From assembly GCF_019801465.1 (NCBI RefSeq), contig NZ_JAHVJA010000009.1, positions 124,001 to 188,000 of the forward strand: DNA of 64,000 nt. Reading direction: 5' to 3'. Below, piece by piece: positions 17,268 to 24,683 of the stretch (position 1 is its first letter; each line of letters opens with the position of its first letter). The notes beneath the pieces are model-generated. The model saw only the letters and a program-made list of their open reading frames with translations, searched no databases and was not told where the DNA came from. The DNA is from Leisingera daeponensis (GTDB lineage: Bacteria > Pseudomonadota > Alphaproteobacteria > Rhodobacterales > Rhodobacteraceae). Both the position numbers and the translations under genes were made by a program.

Positions 17268-17295
17268 CTGCCCGCCGAATCCGGCCGGCGGGCAG
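17268..17295 (-). terminator. Hairpin between binding-protein and DUF2165 genes
   Basis: CTGCCCGCCG at 17268-17277 and CGGCGGGCAG at 17286-17295 are a perfect 10-bp inverted repeat with an 8-base loop. It lies 12 bases past the binding-protein stop on the minus strand. No U run follows, so it may slow read-through or protect the upstream message rather than act as a classical terminator. Confidence 0.5.
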
Positions 17296-17307
17296 AGTGT
17301 TCAAAGG

Positions 17308-18972
17308 TCAGGCTTCCCAGTACATGTACTGCGGGTAAAGCTCGTTGGAAATGTGGACCGCGGCCCCCTTAAGGTTGCTCTTGGAGTGGTTGTAGAGCGA
17401 TCGCCAGTAGGGCTGAATGATGACGCCTTCATCCACCATGATCTGTTCGAGCTTAGCCATGATCCTGCTGCGAGCCGCCGGGTCGGCGGTTGCCAGAGCC
17501 TGTTCGACCAGAGCGTCGAACTCGGCATTGGCAAAACCGGACTCGTTCCAGCCTTGGCCGCTCCGGTAGGCCAGCGCCAGTGTCTGGATACCCAGCGGGC
17601 GGTGGTTCCAGTTGGTGACCGAAAACGGGTACTTCGCCCAATCGTTCCAGAATGTCCCGGTTGGATAAACTTTTCGTCTGACTTTGATGCCCGCATCGCG
17701 CAACTGCGCGGCGATAGCATCGCCCGTTGCCTTCCAGAACGCGGAATCGAGTGAGATCAGTTCATGCTCGAAGTCCGCCATGCCAGCCTCTTCCAGCAGT
17801 TTCAGGGCACCTTCGGGGTCACGCACCGGCGCGCCGATATCGGCATAGTCGGGATGCACAGGCGACACATGGTGGTTCTCTGCCGCGCGGCCTTGGCCGC
17901 CATAGGCGATTTCCAGTACCACCGCATTGTCCACCGCCATTGCCAGCGCCCGGCGCACCCGCGCATCGGCATAAATGGCCGTGCCATCCACCTCGGTAGT
18001 CTGGTTGCAGCGGGCCAGAACCGTGGCCGCAGTGGTGACTTCATGCTTGGTCCAGCCGTCCAGCGTGTCGAAGGACGCGATATAATCGCCTTCGGTGTCG
18101 AAGTTGACGTCGTATTCATCGGCGTCGGCACCGGCAAAAAACGCCGCCGGGTCGGCGCCCAGGTCGAGAAATTCGACCCGGTCCATGTAGGCGCCGTTGC
18201 CGGCGTTCCACCATGTGTGGTCCGGGTTGCGCACCAGTGCGGCACTGTCGCCGGTACTGTAGAATTCCGGCAGATAAGGGCCGGTGCCGATCGGATTGTC
18301 CAGCATCGTGACCTCGTCGAACGAAGAATGCACGATGGCGGCTGGGTAGTCGGCAAAGCCGGCGATCAGCGAAATATCCGGTTGCGGCAGTTTCAGCCGC
18401 ACGGTGTGGCTGCCTGTCACTTCGACCGCATTTGGCAGCAATTGTTTTGTTTCCGGGTCGATGATCACCTGCAGCTTGCCGGCCATAGCATTGCCCTCGA
18501 CGGTGCCGTCGCAGAAGCGGGCGATGTTGGCCGCAACATCTTCGGCGGTTAAGGGGTCGCCGTTGTTCCAGGTCACACCCTCGCGGACATGAAGCACGTA
18601 TTCGGTGGCATCATCGCTGATCTCCCAGCTTTCCAGCAGGACCGGGGTGAAGGTGCCGTCCGAATTGTACTGGACGAGGTATTCCAGCCAGCCGCGGGTG
18701 AAGGTTGCAAGGGAGTTGAAGTCGAACTTGCGCGGGTCGCGCATTGCCACGAGTTGCTGCTGAATGCGGGCGGTGCCGCCCATTTGCGCGTTGACCGCGG
18801 CCTGTACGGGCGCAGTCAGGCCCATCATCGCATAGGCGGTTGCGGCGGTTGCACCAAAGGAGCACGCCGTTGCCAGGAATTCCCGGCGGCTGACAGGATC
18901 AGCTCCGAGGCGGCGGGCCTGCTGTGTAAGTGAATCCGGCAGCGGTTTTCCTGTGCTGGTAAAATAGGTCAT
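17308..18972 (-). CDS. Family-5 (peptide/opine/nickel-type) ABC substrate-binding protein, Tat signal
   Basis: A 554-residue periplasmic binding protein of the SBP_bac_5 family. The ATG at 18972 gives an N-terminus with a twin-arginine-like motif, DPVSRREFLAT (about residues 27-37), and a hydrophobic core; the mature protein starts near AAVNAQMGG. Family motifs include LHVREGVTWNNGDPLTAEDV (about 125-144) and YLPEFYSTGDSAALVRNPD. No DppB/C or DppD/F-type permease or ATPase is present anywhere in the window, so it is an orphan. It may share a transporter encoded elsewhere or act as a scavenger or signalling protein. It follows the TauD-type dioxygenase gene, separated by a 13-bp hairpin. Confidence 0.9.
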   Translation of the reverse strand: MTYFTSTGKPLPDSLTQQARRLGADPVSRREFLATACSFGATAATAYAMMGLTAPVQAAVNAQMGGTARIQQQLVAMRDPRKFDFNSLATFTRGWLEYLVQYNSDGTFTPVLLESWEISDDATEYVLHVREGVTWNNGDPLTAEDVAANIARFCDGTVEGNAMAGKLQVIIDPETKQLLPNAVEVTGSHTVRLKLPQPDISLIAGFADYPAAIVHSSFDEVTMLDNPIGTGPYLPEFYSTGDSAALVRNPDHTWWNAGNGAYMDRVEFLDLGADPAAFFAGADADEYDVNFDTEGDYIASFDTLDGWTKHEVTTAATVLARCNQTTEVDGTAIYADARVRRALAMAVDNAVVLEIAYGGQGRAAENHHVSPVHPDYADIGAPVRDPEGALKLLEEAGMADFEHELISLDSAFWKATGDAIAAQLRDAGIKVRRKVYPTGTFWNDWAKYPFSVTNWNHRPLGIQTLALAYRSGQGWNESGFANAEFDALVEQALATADPAARSRIMAKLEQIMVDEGVIIQPYWRSLYNHSKSNLKGAAVHISNELYPQYMYWEA

Positions 18973-19028
18973 TGTTTCCCTCTCTGTTGTGCCGTGAGGC
19001 TGGCCGAAAGCGCTCTGCGGCGCAGTAT

Positions 19029-19060
19029 TGCACTGGCCGGGACCCCGCCCGGCCAGTGCA
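19029..19060 (-). terminator. 13-bp hairpin between the TauD-type and binding-protein genes
   Basis: TGCACTGGCCGGG at 19029-19041 and CCCGGCCAGTGCA at 19048-19060 are perfect inverted repeats with a 6-base loop. It starts 4 bases past the dioxygenase stop on the minus strand. Such a strong stem within an operon, without a good U run, fits transcript processing or differential stability between the enzyme and the abundant binding protein. Confidence 0.5.
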
Positions 19061-19064
19061 GGGC

Positions 19065-19949
19065 TTATGCAGGCATGCGGATGCTGCCGATCCCGTCGTC
19101 CTCTGTCACCGACGCGCAAATGCTGGACAGGGTGCGTGGCTGTTCGTAGGGCCATGGCGTGCCGCGGTGCAGCACCGCGCGCTGATCCCAAATCAGCACA
19201 TCGCCTACAGCCCACTGATGAGAATAGGTAAATTCCGGCTGCGTGCAGAACGCCATCAGTTCATCCAAAAGTGCCTGGCTTTCGGTCTCGTCATAGCCAT
19301 CGACTTTGAAGGCATGGCTGGCGATATAGAGCGCCTCTCGCCCATTGACCGGGTTCGGCCAGACTGCGTTCCAATGCTGGTCGGGCCATTTGTTGAACAT
19401 CGGCAATTCAGCCAGCTCAGGAGATATCTTTCGCCGGGAATGGCTGTAGCGGTGCCAGATACCGCGGCCGCGGATCTTTGCCTTCAGCGCCTCCGGCATC
19501 GCCGCCCAGGCGGCGCGGGTGCTGGCCAGTTCAGTGGCGCCACCTTCGCTGGTGACAACCCGGCCGATCAAGATGTTGGTAAGCGCGGGCGTGGGCAGGA
19601 AAGTGCTGTCCGAATGCCACAGGAAATTGGATTTGAGGTTCAGCGTGTGCAGATCCATTTCGCCCGACGTGGAACCGTCTTTCTGCACGTTGGAGACCTC
19701 GGGCACCTCGAATTTCTCGCCTGGTTTCCGCTCATCCGCCTTGCGGTCCTCGATCGGGCCAAAGAGCTGCGCCAGCGCCATATGCTCCGCGTTGCTAATG
19801 TCCTGCGCCCGGAACAGCAGCGCTGAATGCTCTTCGAACAGCGCGCGCAGTTCGGCGAAATTTTGCCCCTCGCCGACATCGGAGAGGTTCATTCCGCTCA
19901 CTTCGACACCAAAGTTCGGCGTCAGCGGTTTTGTCTGAATGGTCGTCAT
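19065..19949 (-). CDS. TauD/TfdA-family Fe(II)/2-oxoglutarate dioxygenase
   Basis: A 294-residue enzyme. The iron site is WHSDSTF (about residues 111-117, His and Asp) with the distal His in AVLHRGTPWPYEQPR (about 262); the Arg that holds 2-oxoglutarate is in that same segment. TauD-family enzymes hydroxylate taurine, 2,4-D, hypophosphite or other acids. The sequence lies between an FAD oxidase and a binding protein, so it likely attacks the imported compound. The start is 11 bases downstream of the FAD oxidase stop, suggesting cotranscription. The substrate cannot be read from sequence alone. Confidence 0.9.
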   Translation of the reverse strand: MTTIQTKPLTPNFGVEVSGMNLSDVGEGQNFAELRALFEEHSALLFRAQDISNAEHMALAQLFGPIEDRKADERKPGEKFEVPEVSNVQKDGSTSGEMDLHTLNLKSNFLWHSDSTFLPTPALTNILIGRVVTSEGGATELASTRAAWAAMPEALKAKIRGRGIWHRYSHSRRKISPELAELPMFNKWPDQHWNAVWPNPVNGREALYIASHAFKVDGYDETESQALLDELMAFCTQPEFTYSHQWAVGDVLIWDQRAVLHRGTPWPYEQPRTLSSICASVTEDDGIGSIRMPA

Positions 19950-19960
19950 CTCGGGTCTCC

Positions 19961-21370
19961 TCAGCCCTTTGCCTTTGCTTCGATTTCCTCAGCGGAGAGG
20001 TGTTTCACCTTCTCCCAGGCCCGTGACTTGCCAGGGTTCAGCAGTCCCTTGGGGTCCATGCGTTTTTTCCACGCGAGGTGCCGGTAGTCGGCGTTCTTCA
20101 ATCCACCGCCCTCGACGAAATAGGTATGCGCGTCTGCTATGCTGTGTCCGTGTTGCTCGTAGATGCTGTTGATCTCGCGCAACCGCACCTCGTCCGAGAA
20201 CCAGATGATCGGCAGATCAAAGGCGGCGATCCTGCCGTCCAGCCGGGCAAACTCATGGTGCTGCCAGACGTCATTACCCAAAGCCGCACCCGCGGCGGCA
20301 ACCGCATCCGCGTCCGACGGATCCGGCACCCCGATCTGCTGATACGTGGCCGAGCGGTCCGCCTTCAGCACCTGCAGGGTCGTATGGTTATACGCGAACT
20401 CAAAAACATGCGGCAGCTTTGCCGCCTGCCGCTCGGCATCACTCATCGCCAGATCCAGATGGCCGCCCTGCGCCGCCATGAGCGCGCGAAAGGCATCCAT
20501 ATCCTCCGCCGGGACAAGCGAGACCAGCAGGTGCATGCCCTCCCGCAGGTGTCCTTTGAGGCGCGGGAAGTAGTCAACGATCCGCGCCTCGACTGTGCTG
20601 GCCAGCTTGCAGCCGATGTCCGGCGCAGCCGCCAGCGCATAGCCCGCGGCATAGCAGTCTCGGTAGCTGTCGAAGGTGGCCATGCAGCCGACCCAGTTGC
20701 GGTGGGGCACCGTGCGCAGGGTGACTTCGGTGATTACGCCGTTCAGCCCCCAGGCGTGGTGGATCTGCAGCGCCGCTTCGGCGTCAAAAGCATGCTCCTG
20801 CGGCTCTGCTTCCAGCGACAGCGCCTTGAGCTGGATGATATTGCCCTTTTCCCGCAGGGCGCCGTTGGCGATCGACCCGATCCCGGCCGATCCGCCGGCC
20901 ACGAAGCCGCCGATAGTGGCAATGTCCTGGGTCGAAGGGAACATCGCCATTTCCCAGCCCTGCTCAATCAGAGCAGCGTTCACATCGGCCATCAGCGCCC
21001 CGGCTTCGGCCCGCACATAGCCCTCGCCGATCTCGATGATGCGGTTCATCTTCGTGGTCTCGATGATCAGCCCGCCCTTCAGCGGCACCGCCTGACCGTA
21101 ATTGCCGGTGCCGCCGCCGCGCAGGGTGACCGGAACATCCGCCTCAAAGGCGCGCTGCAGGCAGTAGCGCATTTCATCCGGGGTCTTGGGCACCGCAACC
21201 AGGTCGCCAAAGTACTTCTTCAGCTGTGCATTCAGAACCGGGCTGTACCAGAAAAAGTCGCGCGAGCGTTTCTTCACAAGCACCGGCTCGTCAATCACCT
21301 CCACCGGCGACAGGCTGTCGGCAAATGCGGCCCAATCGGCGCGGGGGTGTTCCAGCGGCATCTCTGTCAT
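19961..21370 (-). CDS. FAD-linked oxidase / D-lactate dehydrogenase-like flavoprotein (GlcD family)
   Basis: A 469-residue protein of the vanillyl-alcohol-oxidase-type flavin family. The FAD-binding PCMH domain covers about residues 45-225: VPKTPDEMRYCLQRA, RGGGTGNYGQAVPL (about 78-91), PSTQDIATIGGFVAGGSAGIGS (about 132-153) and GVITEVTL. The C-terminal cap carries the closing DPKGLLNPGKS motif typical of the GlcD/DLD group. I use the ATG at 21370 because it overlaps the upstream stop (ATGA) and gives a normal N-terminus. It probably oxidises a 2-hydroxy acid or similar product in this operon. No electron acceptor is encoded beside it. Confidence 0.9.
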   Translation of the reverse strand: MTEMPLEHPRADWAAFADSLSPVEVIDEPVLVKKRSRDFFWYSPVLNAQLKKYFGDLVAVPKTPDEMRYCLQRAFEADVPVTLRGGGTGNYGQAVPLKGGLIIETTKMNRIIEIGEGYVRAEAGALMADVNAALIEQGWEMAMFPSTQDIATIGGFVAGGSAGIGSIANGALREKGNIIQLKALSLEAEPQEHAFDAEAALQIHHAWGLNGVITEVTLRTVPHRNWVGCMATFDSYRDCYAAGYALAAAPDIGCKLASTVEARIVDYFPRLKGHLREGMHLLVSLVPAEDMDAFRALMAAQGGHLDLAMSDAERQAAKLPHVFEFAYNHTTLQVLKADRSATYQQIGVPDPSDADAVAAAGAALGNDVWQHHEFARLDGRIAAFDLPIIWFSDEVRLREINSIYEQHGHSIADAHTYFVEGGGLKNADYRHLAWKKRMDPKGLLNPGKSRAWEKVKHLSAEEIEAKAKG

Positions 21371-22608
21371 TGTTGTTCTCCTTGCAAGGCCTCGGCCAGA
21401 GGTTGCGGGGCAGCACGGCTGCCCAGAATGTCCGTGACCGAGAGAGCGTCGAACAGCTGCAGATCCCCGATTGCAGCCCCGTCGACGGTTACGGGCGCAA
21501 GGCCAAGCGCCTTGCGGGCGCCGGTGGTGATCATCGGAAGATGGCTGCCAAAAGGCGGGTCCAGATGCGCGGCCAGTGCCGCCAGCGAGAGGGTCGCCAG
21601 CGGATCGTGGCTGCCCAACGGGCAAAATGCGTCACGCACGTTGTCGGTGCCCAGCACCACATTGACCCCGGCGGCCTGCAATTCGTGGATTCGGGTCAAC
21701 CCGCGGCGGTCCGGGGTGCCTGCGCTGCGCCCTTGCAGGTACAGGTTGGTGGCGGGCAGTGCTGCCACCGAAATCCCCGCACGGGCAAGCTTATCCGCGA
21801 TACGCTGCGCGTCTTCATCGGTGCGGTTCATCAGGCTGCAGGCATGACCGCACAGAACCGGGCCCTGGAAACCAGTTTCCAGCGCCGCATCGGCGATCAT
21901 CTCCAATCCGTCGAGACCGGGCGCAAGGCCCTCGTCGACGTGAAAATCCAGCGCAAGCCCGGCTTCCTCCGCGGCACGGAAGGTGTTGAGAATTCCGGCC
22001 TGCCGCTCAGGCTGGCCCAGCACAAAGGCGCCCAGAACGCCGCCGCTTTGAGCCACTCGGCGGGCGCAGGCACGGGCATAGCTGATGTCGGCCATCATGT
22101 CGGCAGCGGTCAGCGCTGCCCGTTGCAGGATCACCCCTGCCGGGGCCTCTTCCTTCAGTTCCCGCAGGATGTCCCAGGCTAATGGTGCAGCCGCCGGGTC
22201 CGGGCTGATACCCCAATCGACGTGCGTGCGAACAGTGGCACAGCCTGCCGACAGCAGCTCCTGCAGTCCGCGACCCGCCCGCCGGCGGATGTCTTCGGCT
22301 GTCCATATCCTGCGGTCCTGCGCCTGTGCGGCGATTGCATCACCCAGCCCGCCGCCGATCCCCTGCATCCGGTCAATAGTGTGGCATTTGTCGAGATGCA
22401 CATGCGGCTCGGTGAATTTGGACAGCACCAGCCGAGAGGGCTGTGCAGTGGCCGGCTCAAGCGCCACTGCCCGCCCCTCCCGCAGCACAAGGTCCCCCGC
22501 CAGGCAATCGCTGTACAACTGCCCGCCGAACCGGTCTGCCGCAGCGATCAGTGCAGCCGGGATAAGCACACCGGGCAGGCGCGCATCTGCAGGAAGGGTA
22601 TCCCTCAT
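21367..22608 (-). CDS. Cytosine-deaminase-like amidohydrolase
   Basis: A 413-residue metal hydrolase of the CodA/AtzF-like amidohydrolase superfamily branch. Metal and catalytic motifs are in order: FTEPHVHLDKCHT (about 67-79), TVRTHVDWG (about 125), LDFHVDEGLAPGL (about 205-217), GHACSL (about 239) and LGTDNVRDAFCPLG (about 310-323). Family members deaminate cytosine, creatinine, isoguanine or N-substituted amino-heterocycles. It overlaps both neighbours by four bases (creatininase-like gene and FAD oxidase), so it belongs to one coupled operon. With a creatininase-like hydrolase beside it, a cyclic guanidine or ureide is a sensible substrate class, but this is inference. Confidence 0.88.
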   Translation of the reverse strand: MRDTLPADARLPGVLIPAALIAAADRFGGQLYSDCLAGDLVLREGRAVALEPATAQPSRLVLSKFTEPHVHLDKCHTIDRMQGIGGGLGDAIAAQAQDRRIWTAEDIRRRAGRGLQELLSAGCATVRTHVDWGISPDPAAAPLAWDILRELKEEAPAGVILQRAALTAADMMADISYARACARRVAQSGGVLGAFVLGQPERQAGILNTFRAAEEAGLALDFHVDEGLAPGLDGLEMIADAALETGFQGPVLCGHACSLMNRTDEDAQRIADKLARAGISVAALPATNLYLQGRSAGTPDRRGLTRIHELQAAGVNVVLGTDNVRDAFCPLGSHDPLATLSLAALAAHLDPPFGSHLPMITTGARKALGLAPVTVDGAAIGDLQLFDALSVTDILGSRAAPQPLAEALQGEQQ

Positions 22609-23396
22609 GAGCCGTTCCTGTGATCAAAGCGGGCAAACTCCGCAAGAAACAGCGCGAAGTTGCGTCCGGCAGAGGCCAGCATCGCCTCCCCCTTTGCCGC
22701 GGTGGCCGCGGAGGCATCGCCGCACACCCCCTCGGGGTTCAGATCGCCGGCAATCCAGCCCGGCGCAGCCGGCTGGCCGGTTAGTCCGATAAAACGGAAA
22801 TTCCCGGCCCAGTCCTCCATTGCGGTGCGGAAATTCTTTGCCTTGCCCATGTCCACCAGATCGGGCCGGGCGGCCAGCATCGCCGAAGTCTCACTGTCGC
22901 CCGCGTGCAGGTCCACCGCATAAGCGCCAGGTTCGAAAAGACCCTCCGATTCAGCAAAGCCCGACCATGAGCAAACGGCCACGATCAGATCTTGGCTGAT
23001 GCGCAATTCACGCGCTGCCACCTGCAGCAGCGCAGTATTGCCGCCATGCCCGTTGAACAACACCAGCCTGGCAACCCCTGCACGAGCCACCGAGGCACCG
23101 ATGTCACGCAGCACCGCCAGCAGCGTCTCCGGCGACAGGCTCAATGACCCGGCAAAGCGGTCGTGCTCGTTGCTTTTGGTGATGGTCAGCGCGGGCAGCA
23201 CCAGAACCGACTGCTCAGGGCTGAGTTCTGCAAGCATCAGCCTAACCGCCGCCTGCGTCAGGTCCGTATCGACCGACAGCGGCAGATGCGGCCCGTGCTG
23301 CTCGGTCGCCCCCAGCGGCAGCACCGCCACGCAATCTTCCGGCAAGGCGTGGAAATCCGGCGCCTTCAGCTCTGCCCATTGTCCCTGAACGCTCAT
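22605..23396 (-). CDS. Creatininase-family amidohydrolase
   Basis: A 263-residue enzyme. The metal-binding pattern of the creatininase family is intact: LPLGATEQHGPHLPLSVDTD (about 26-45; Glu, His, Asp), HDRFAGSLSLS (about 78), LFNGHGGN (about 113) and HAGDSETSAML (about 164). Members include creatinine amidohydrolase, MftE (mycofactocin) and riboflavin-pathway ArfB; none of the mycofactocin partners is nearby. It overlaps the amidotransferase upstream (ATGA) and the cytosine-deaminase-like gene downstream. A ring-opening step on a lactam or guanidine ring is likely. Confidence 0.88.
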   Translation of the reverse strand: MSVQGQWAELKAPDFHALPEDCVAVLPLGATEQHGPHLPLSVDTDLTQAAVRLMLAELSPEQSVLVLPALTITKSNEHDRFAGSLSLSPETLLAVLRDIGASVARAGVARLVLFNGHGGNTALLQVAARELRISQDLIVAVCSWSGFAESEGLFEPGAYAVDLHAGDSETSAMLAARPDLVDMGKAKNFRTAMEDWAGNFRFIGLTGQPAAPGWIAGDLNPEGVCGDASAATAAKGEAMLASAGRNFALFLAEFARFDHRNGS

Positions 23397-24088
23397 GCTG
23401 CCTGCCCCAGGAAACTGTCAAGAAACCCGTTGAACCAGCGCGCCTGGGCCGCATCGTGGGCCGCCATCAGCCGGTTCTGGGTTTGCATGTCCTGCACCCC
23501 GGGCCGCCCGTAAACATGCGCTTTGCTGTCCTGCCAGCGGCGGAAGCCGGCCGGTGTCACTTCGGCATGGAATTGGAAGCCAAAGACGTTTTCTCCATAG
23601 CGGAAGGCCTGGTTCGGGTATTCTGAATTTCCGGCAAGCCGGACCGCCCCCGCGGGCAGGTCGAATGTGTGGTAGTGCGCCTGGGTAACGACCAGCGGTG
23701 CCTGCAGGAACTCTCCCGCCTCCTCAGACGGTTCAACCGGGTAATAGCCGAACTCGAAGAATTCCCGCTCCGGCGCCCCCGCCCAAGCGCCAAGATGATA
23801 GGCGATCTGCTGGCACCCCTGGCAGATACCGAGCAGCGGGATGCCTTTCTCCAGGCACTGCGCGATCCAGTGGTCTTCCTCCAGTAGGAACGGGTATTTG
23901 GCCGTCTCAAAGACGTCGAACAGACCGCCGTAGATCACCGATGCCGCGACCTCGCCCACATCATCGAGGCGGTCGCCCGCAAAAGGTTTCCGGGTCACGG
24001 CCTCATAGCCGTTCGCCGCCAGCCAGGTGATCACACGGTCATCGGCAGCCTCATCGCCATGGCGCACCAAAAGGACACGCGGTGCCAT
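23393..24088 (-). CDS. Class I glutamine amidotransferase-like protein
   Basis: A 231-residue stand-alone GATase1 domain. The catalytic Cys lies in PLLGICQGCQQIAYHLG (about 83-99), and His and Glu in FGFQFHAEVTP (about 166-176), so the Cys-His-Glu triad is complete. Free-standing members include GuaA-like amidotransferases and gamma-glutamyl hydrolases such as PuuD (which has a different motif). It is the first gene of the minus-strand operon and is divergent from the RidA-like gene, with a 10-bp inverted repeat between them. It could release ammonia or cleave a glutamyl conjugate of the substrate. No synthetase partner is visible. Confidence 0.85.
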   Translation of the reverse strand: MAPRVLLVRHGDEAADDRVITWLAANGYEAVTRKPFAGDRLDDVGEVAASVIYGGLFDVFETAKYPFLLEEDHWIAQCLEKGIPLLGICQGCQQIAYHLGAWAGAPEREFFEFGYYPVEPSEEAGEFLQAPLVVTQAHYHTFDLPAGAVRLAGNSEYPNQAFRYGENVFGFQFHAEVTPAGFRRWQDSKAHVYGRPGVQDMQTQNRLMAAHDAAQARWFNGFLDSFLGQAA

Positions 24089-24155
24089 ATTCCCCCTCCT
24101 TCAGAGAATTGGTTTTGCGTGGCCCTGATGTTGATCTGTGCCAGAGAGTGTCTTT

Positions 24156-24188
24156 AGGCTTGCAAACTCTTTTCCCTCTTGCAAGCCT
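24156..24188. promoter_or_regulatory. 10-bp inverted repeat in the divergent amidotransferase/RidA promoter region
   Basis: AGGCTTGCAA at 24156-24165 and TTGCAAGCCT at 24179-24188 are perfect inverted repeats separated by 13 bases. The space lies between the starts of genes on opposite strands (24088 and 24217), so this is an operator rather than a terminator. The dyad differs from the tandem boxes upstream of the PAS/AAA+ regulator, so a different protein may bind here. Confidence 0.55.
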
Positions 24189-24216
24189 TTTAAGAGATCG
24201 GAAAAAAGGACATGAA

Positions 24217-24603
24217 ATGAAAGCCTTAAACCCAACCACTATTCGGCCGCCTTTCGCCGCCTATGCGCATGGCACTGAGATTCCGGCTGGCAAACGGGTC
24301 ATTGTGACCTCGGGGCAGCTTGGCATTCGCGCAGATGATTCGATCCCCGAAAGCAGCTATGATCAGGCCCGCGTCTGCTTCGAAAACATCACGGAAATCC
24401 TGCGCGAGGGGGATATGAGGCCCGGTGATACCGCCCATATCTCCGCCTATGTCACCAGCCGCGAACACATGGCCGGCTACATGCGCGCGCGGGATGAATT
24501 CCTGGCCGGAACCGGGCGGGTCCCCAGCTCAACCCTGCTGATCGTTTCCGGGTTCACACGCGAAGAGTTCAAGGTCGAAGTAGAGGTCATCGCCGCGAAG
24601 TAG
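24217..24603 (+). CDS. RidA/YjgF-family protein lacking the catalytic Arg
   Basis: A 128-residue Rid-fold protein. GQLGIRADDSIPES (about 30-43), QARVCFENITEIL (about 47-59) and the C-terminal strand are typical. In deaminase-active RidA the segment PxRSxV carries an Arg that binds the imine carboxylate; here it reads VPSSTLLIV, with Ser in place of Arg. It therefore probably belongs to a Rid subfamily without 2-aminoacrylate deaminase activity, members of which often lie in nitrogen-compound catabolic operons. Two ATGs overlap near the start; the first meets a stop at once, so 24217 is used, with AAAAAAGGA upstream. Confidence 0.88.
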   Translation: MKALNPTTIRPPFAAYAHGTEIPAGKRVIVTSGQLGIRADDSIPESSYDQARVCFENITEILREGDMRPGDTAHISAYVTSREHMAGYMRARDEFLAGTGRVPSSTLLIVSGFTREEFKVEVEVIAAK

Positions 24604-24683
24604 GCAGGTTTGCCCGCGGCCTAGGAGCATGATGTGGACCGAAGCCCGCTCTGCTGAAAGGCCGCGCCCGGCGCCAGGCGGGG

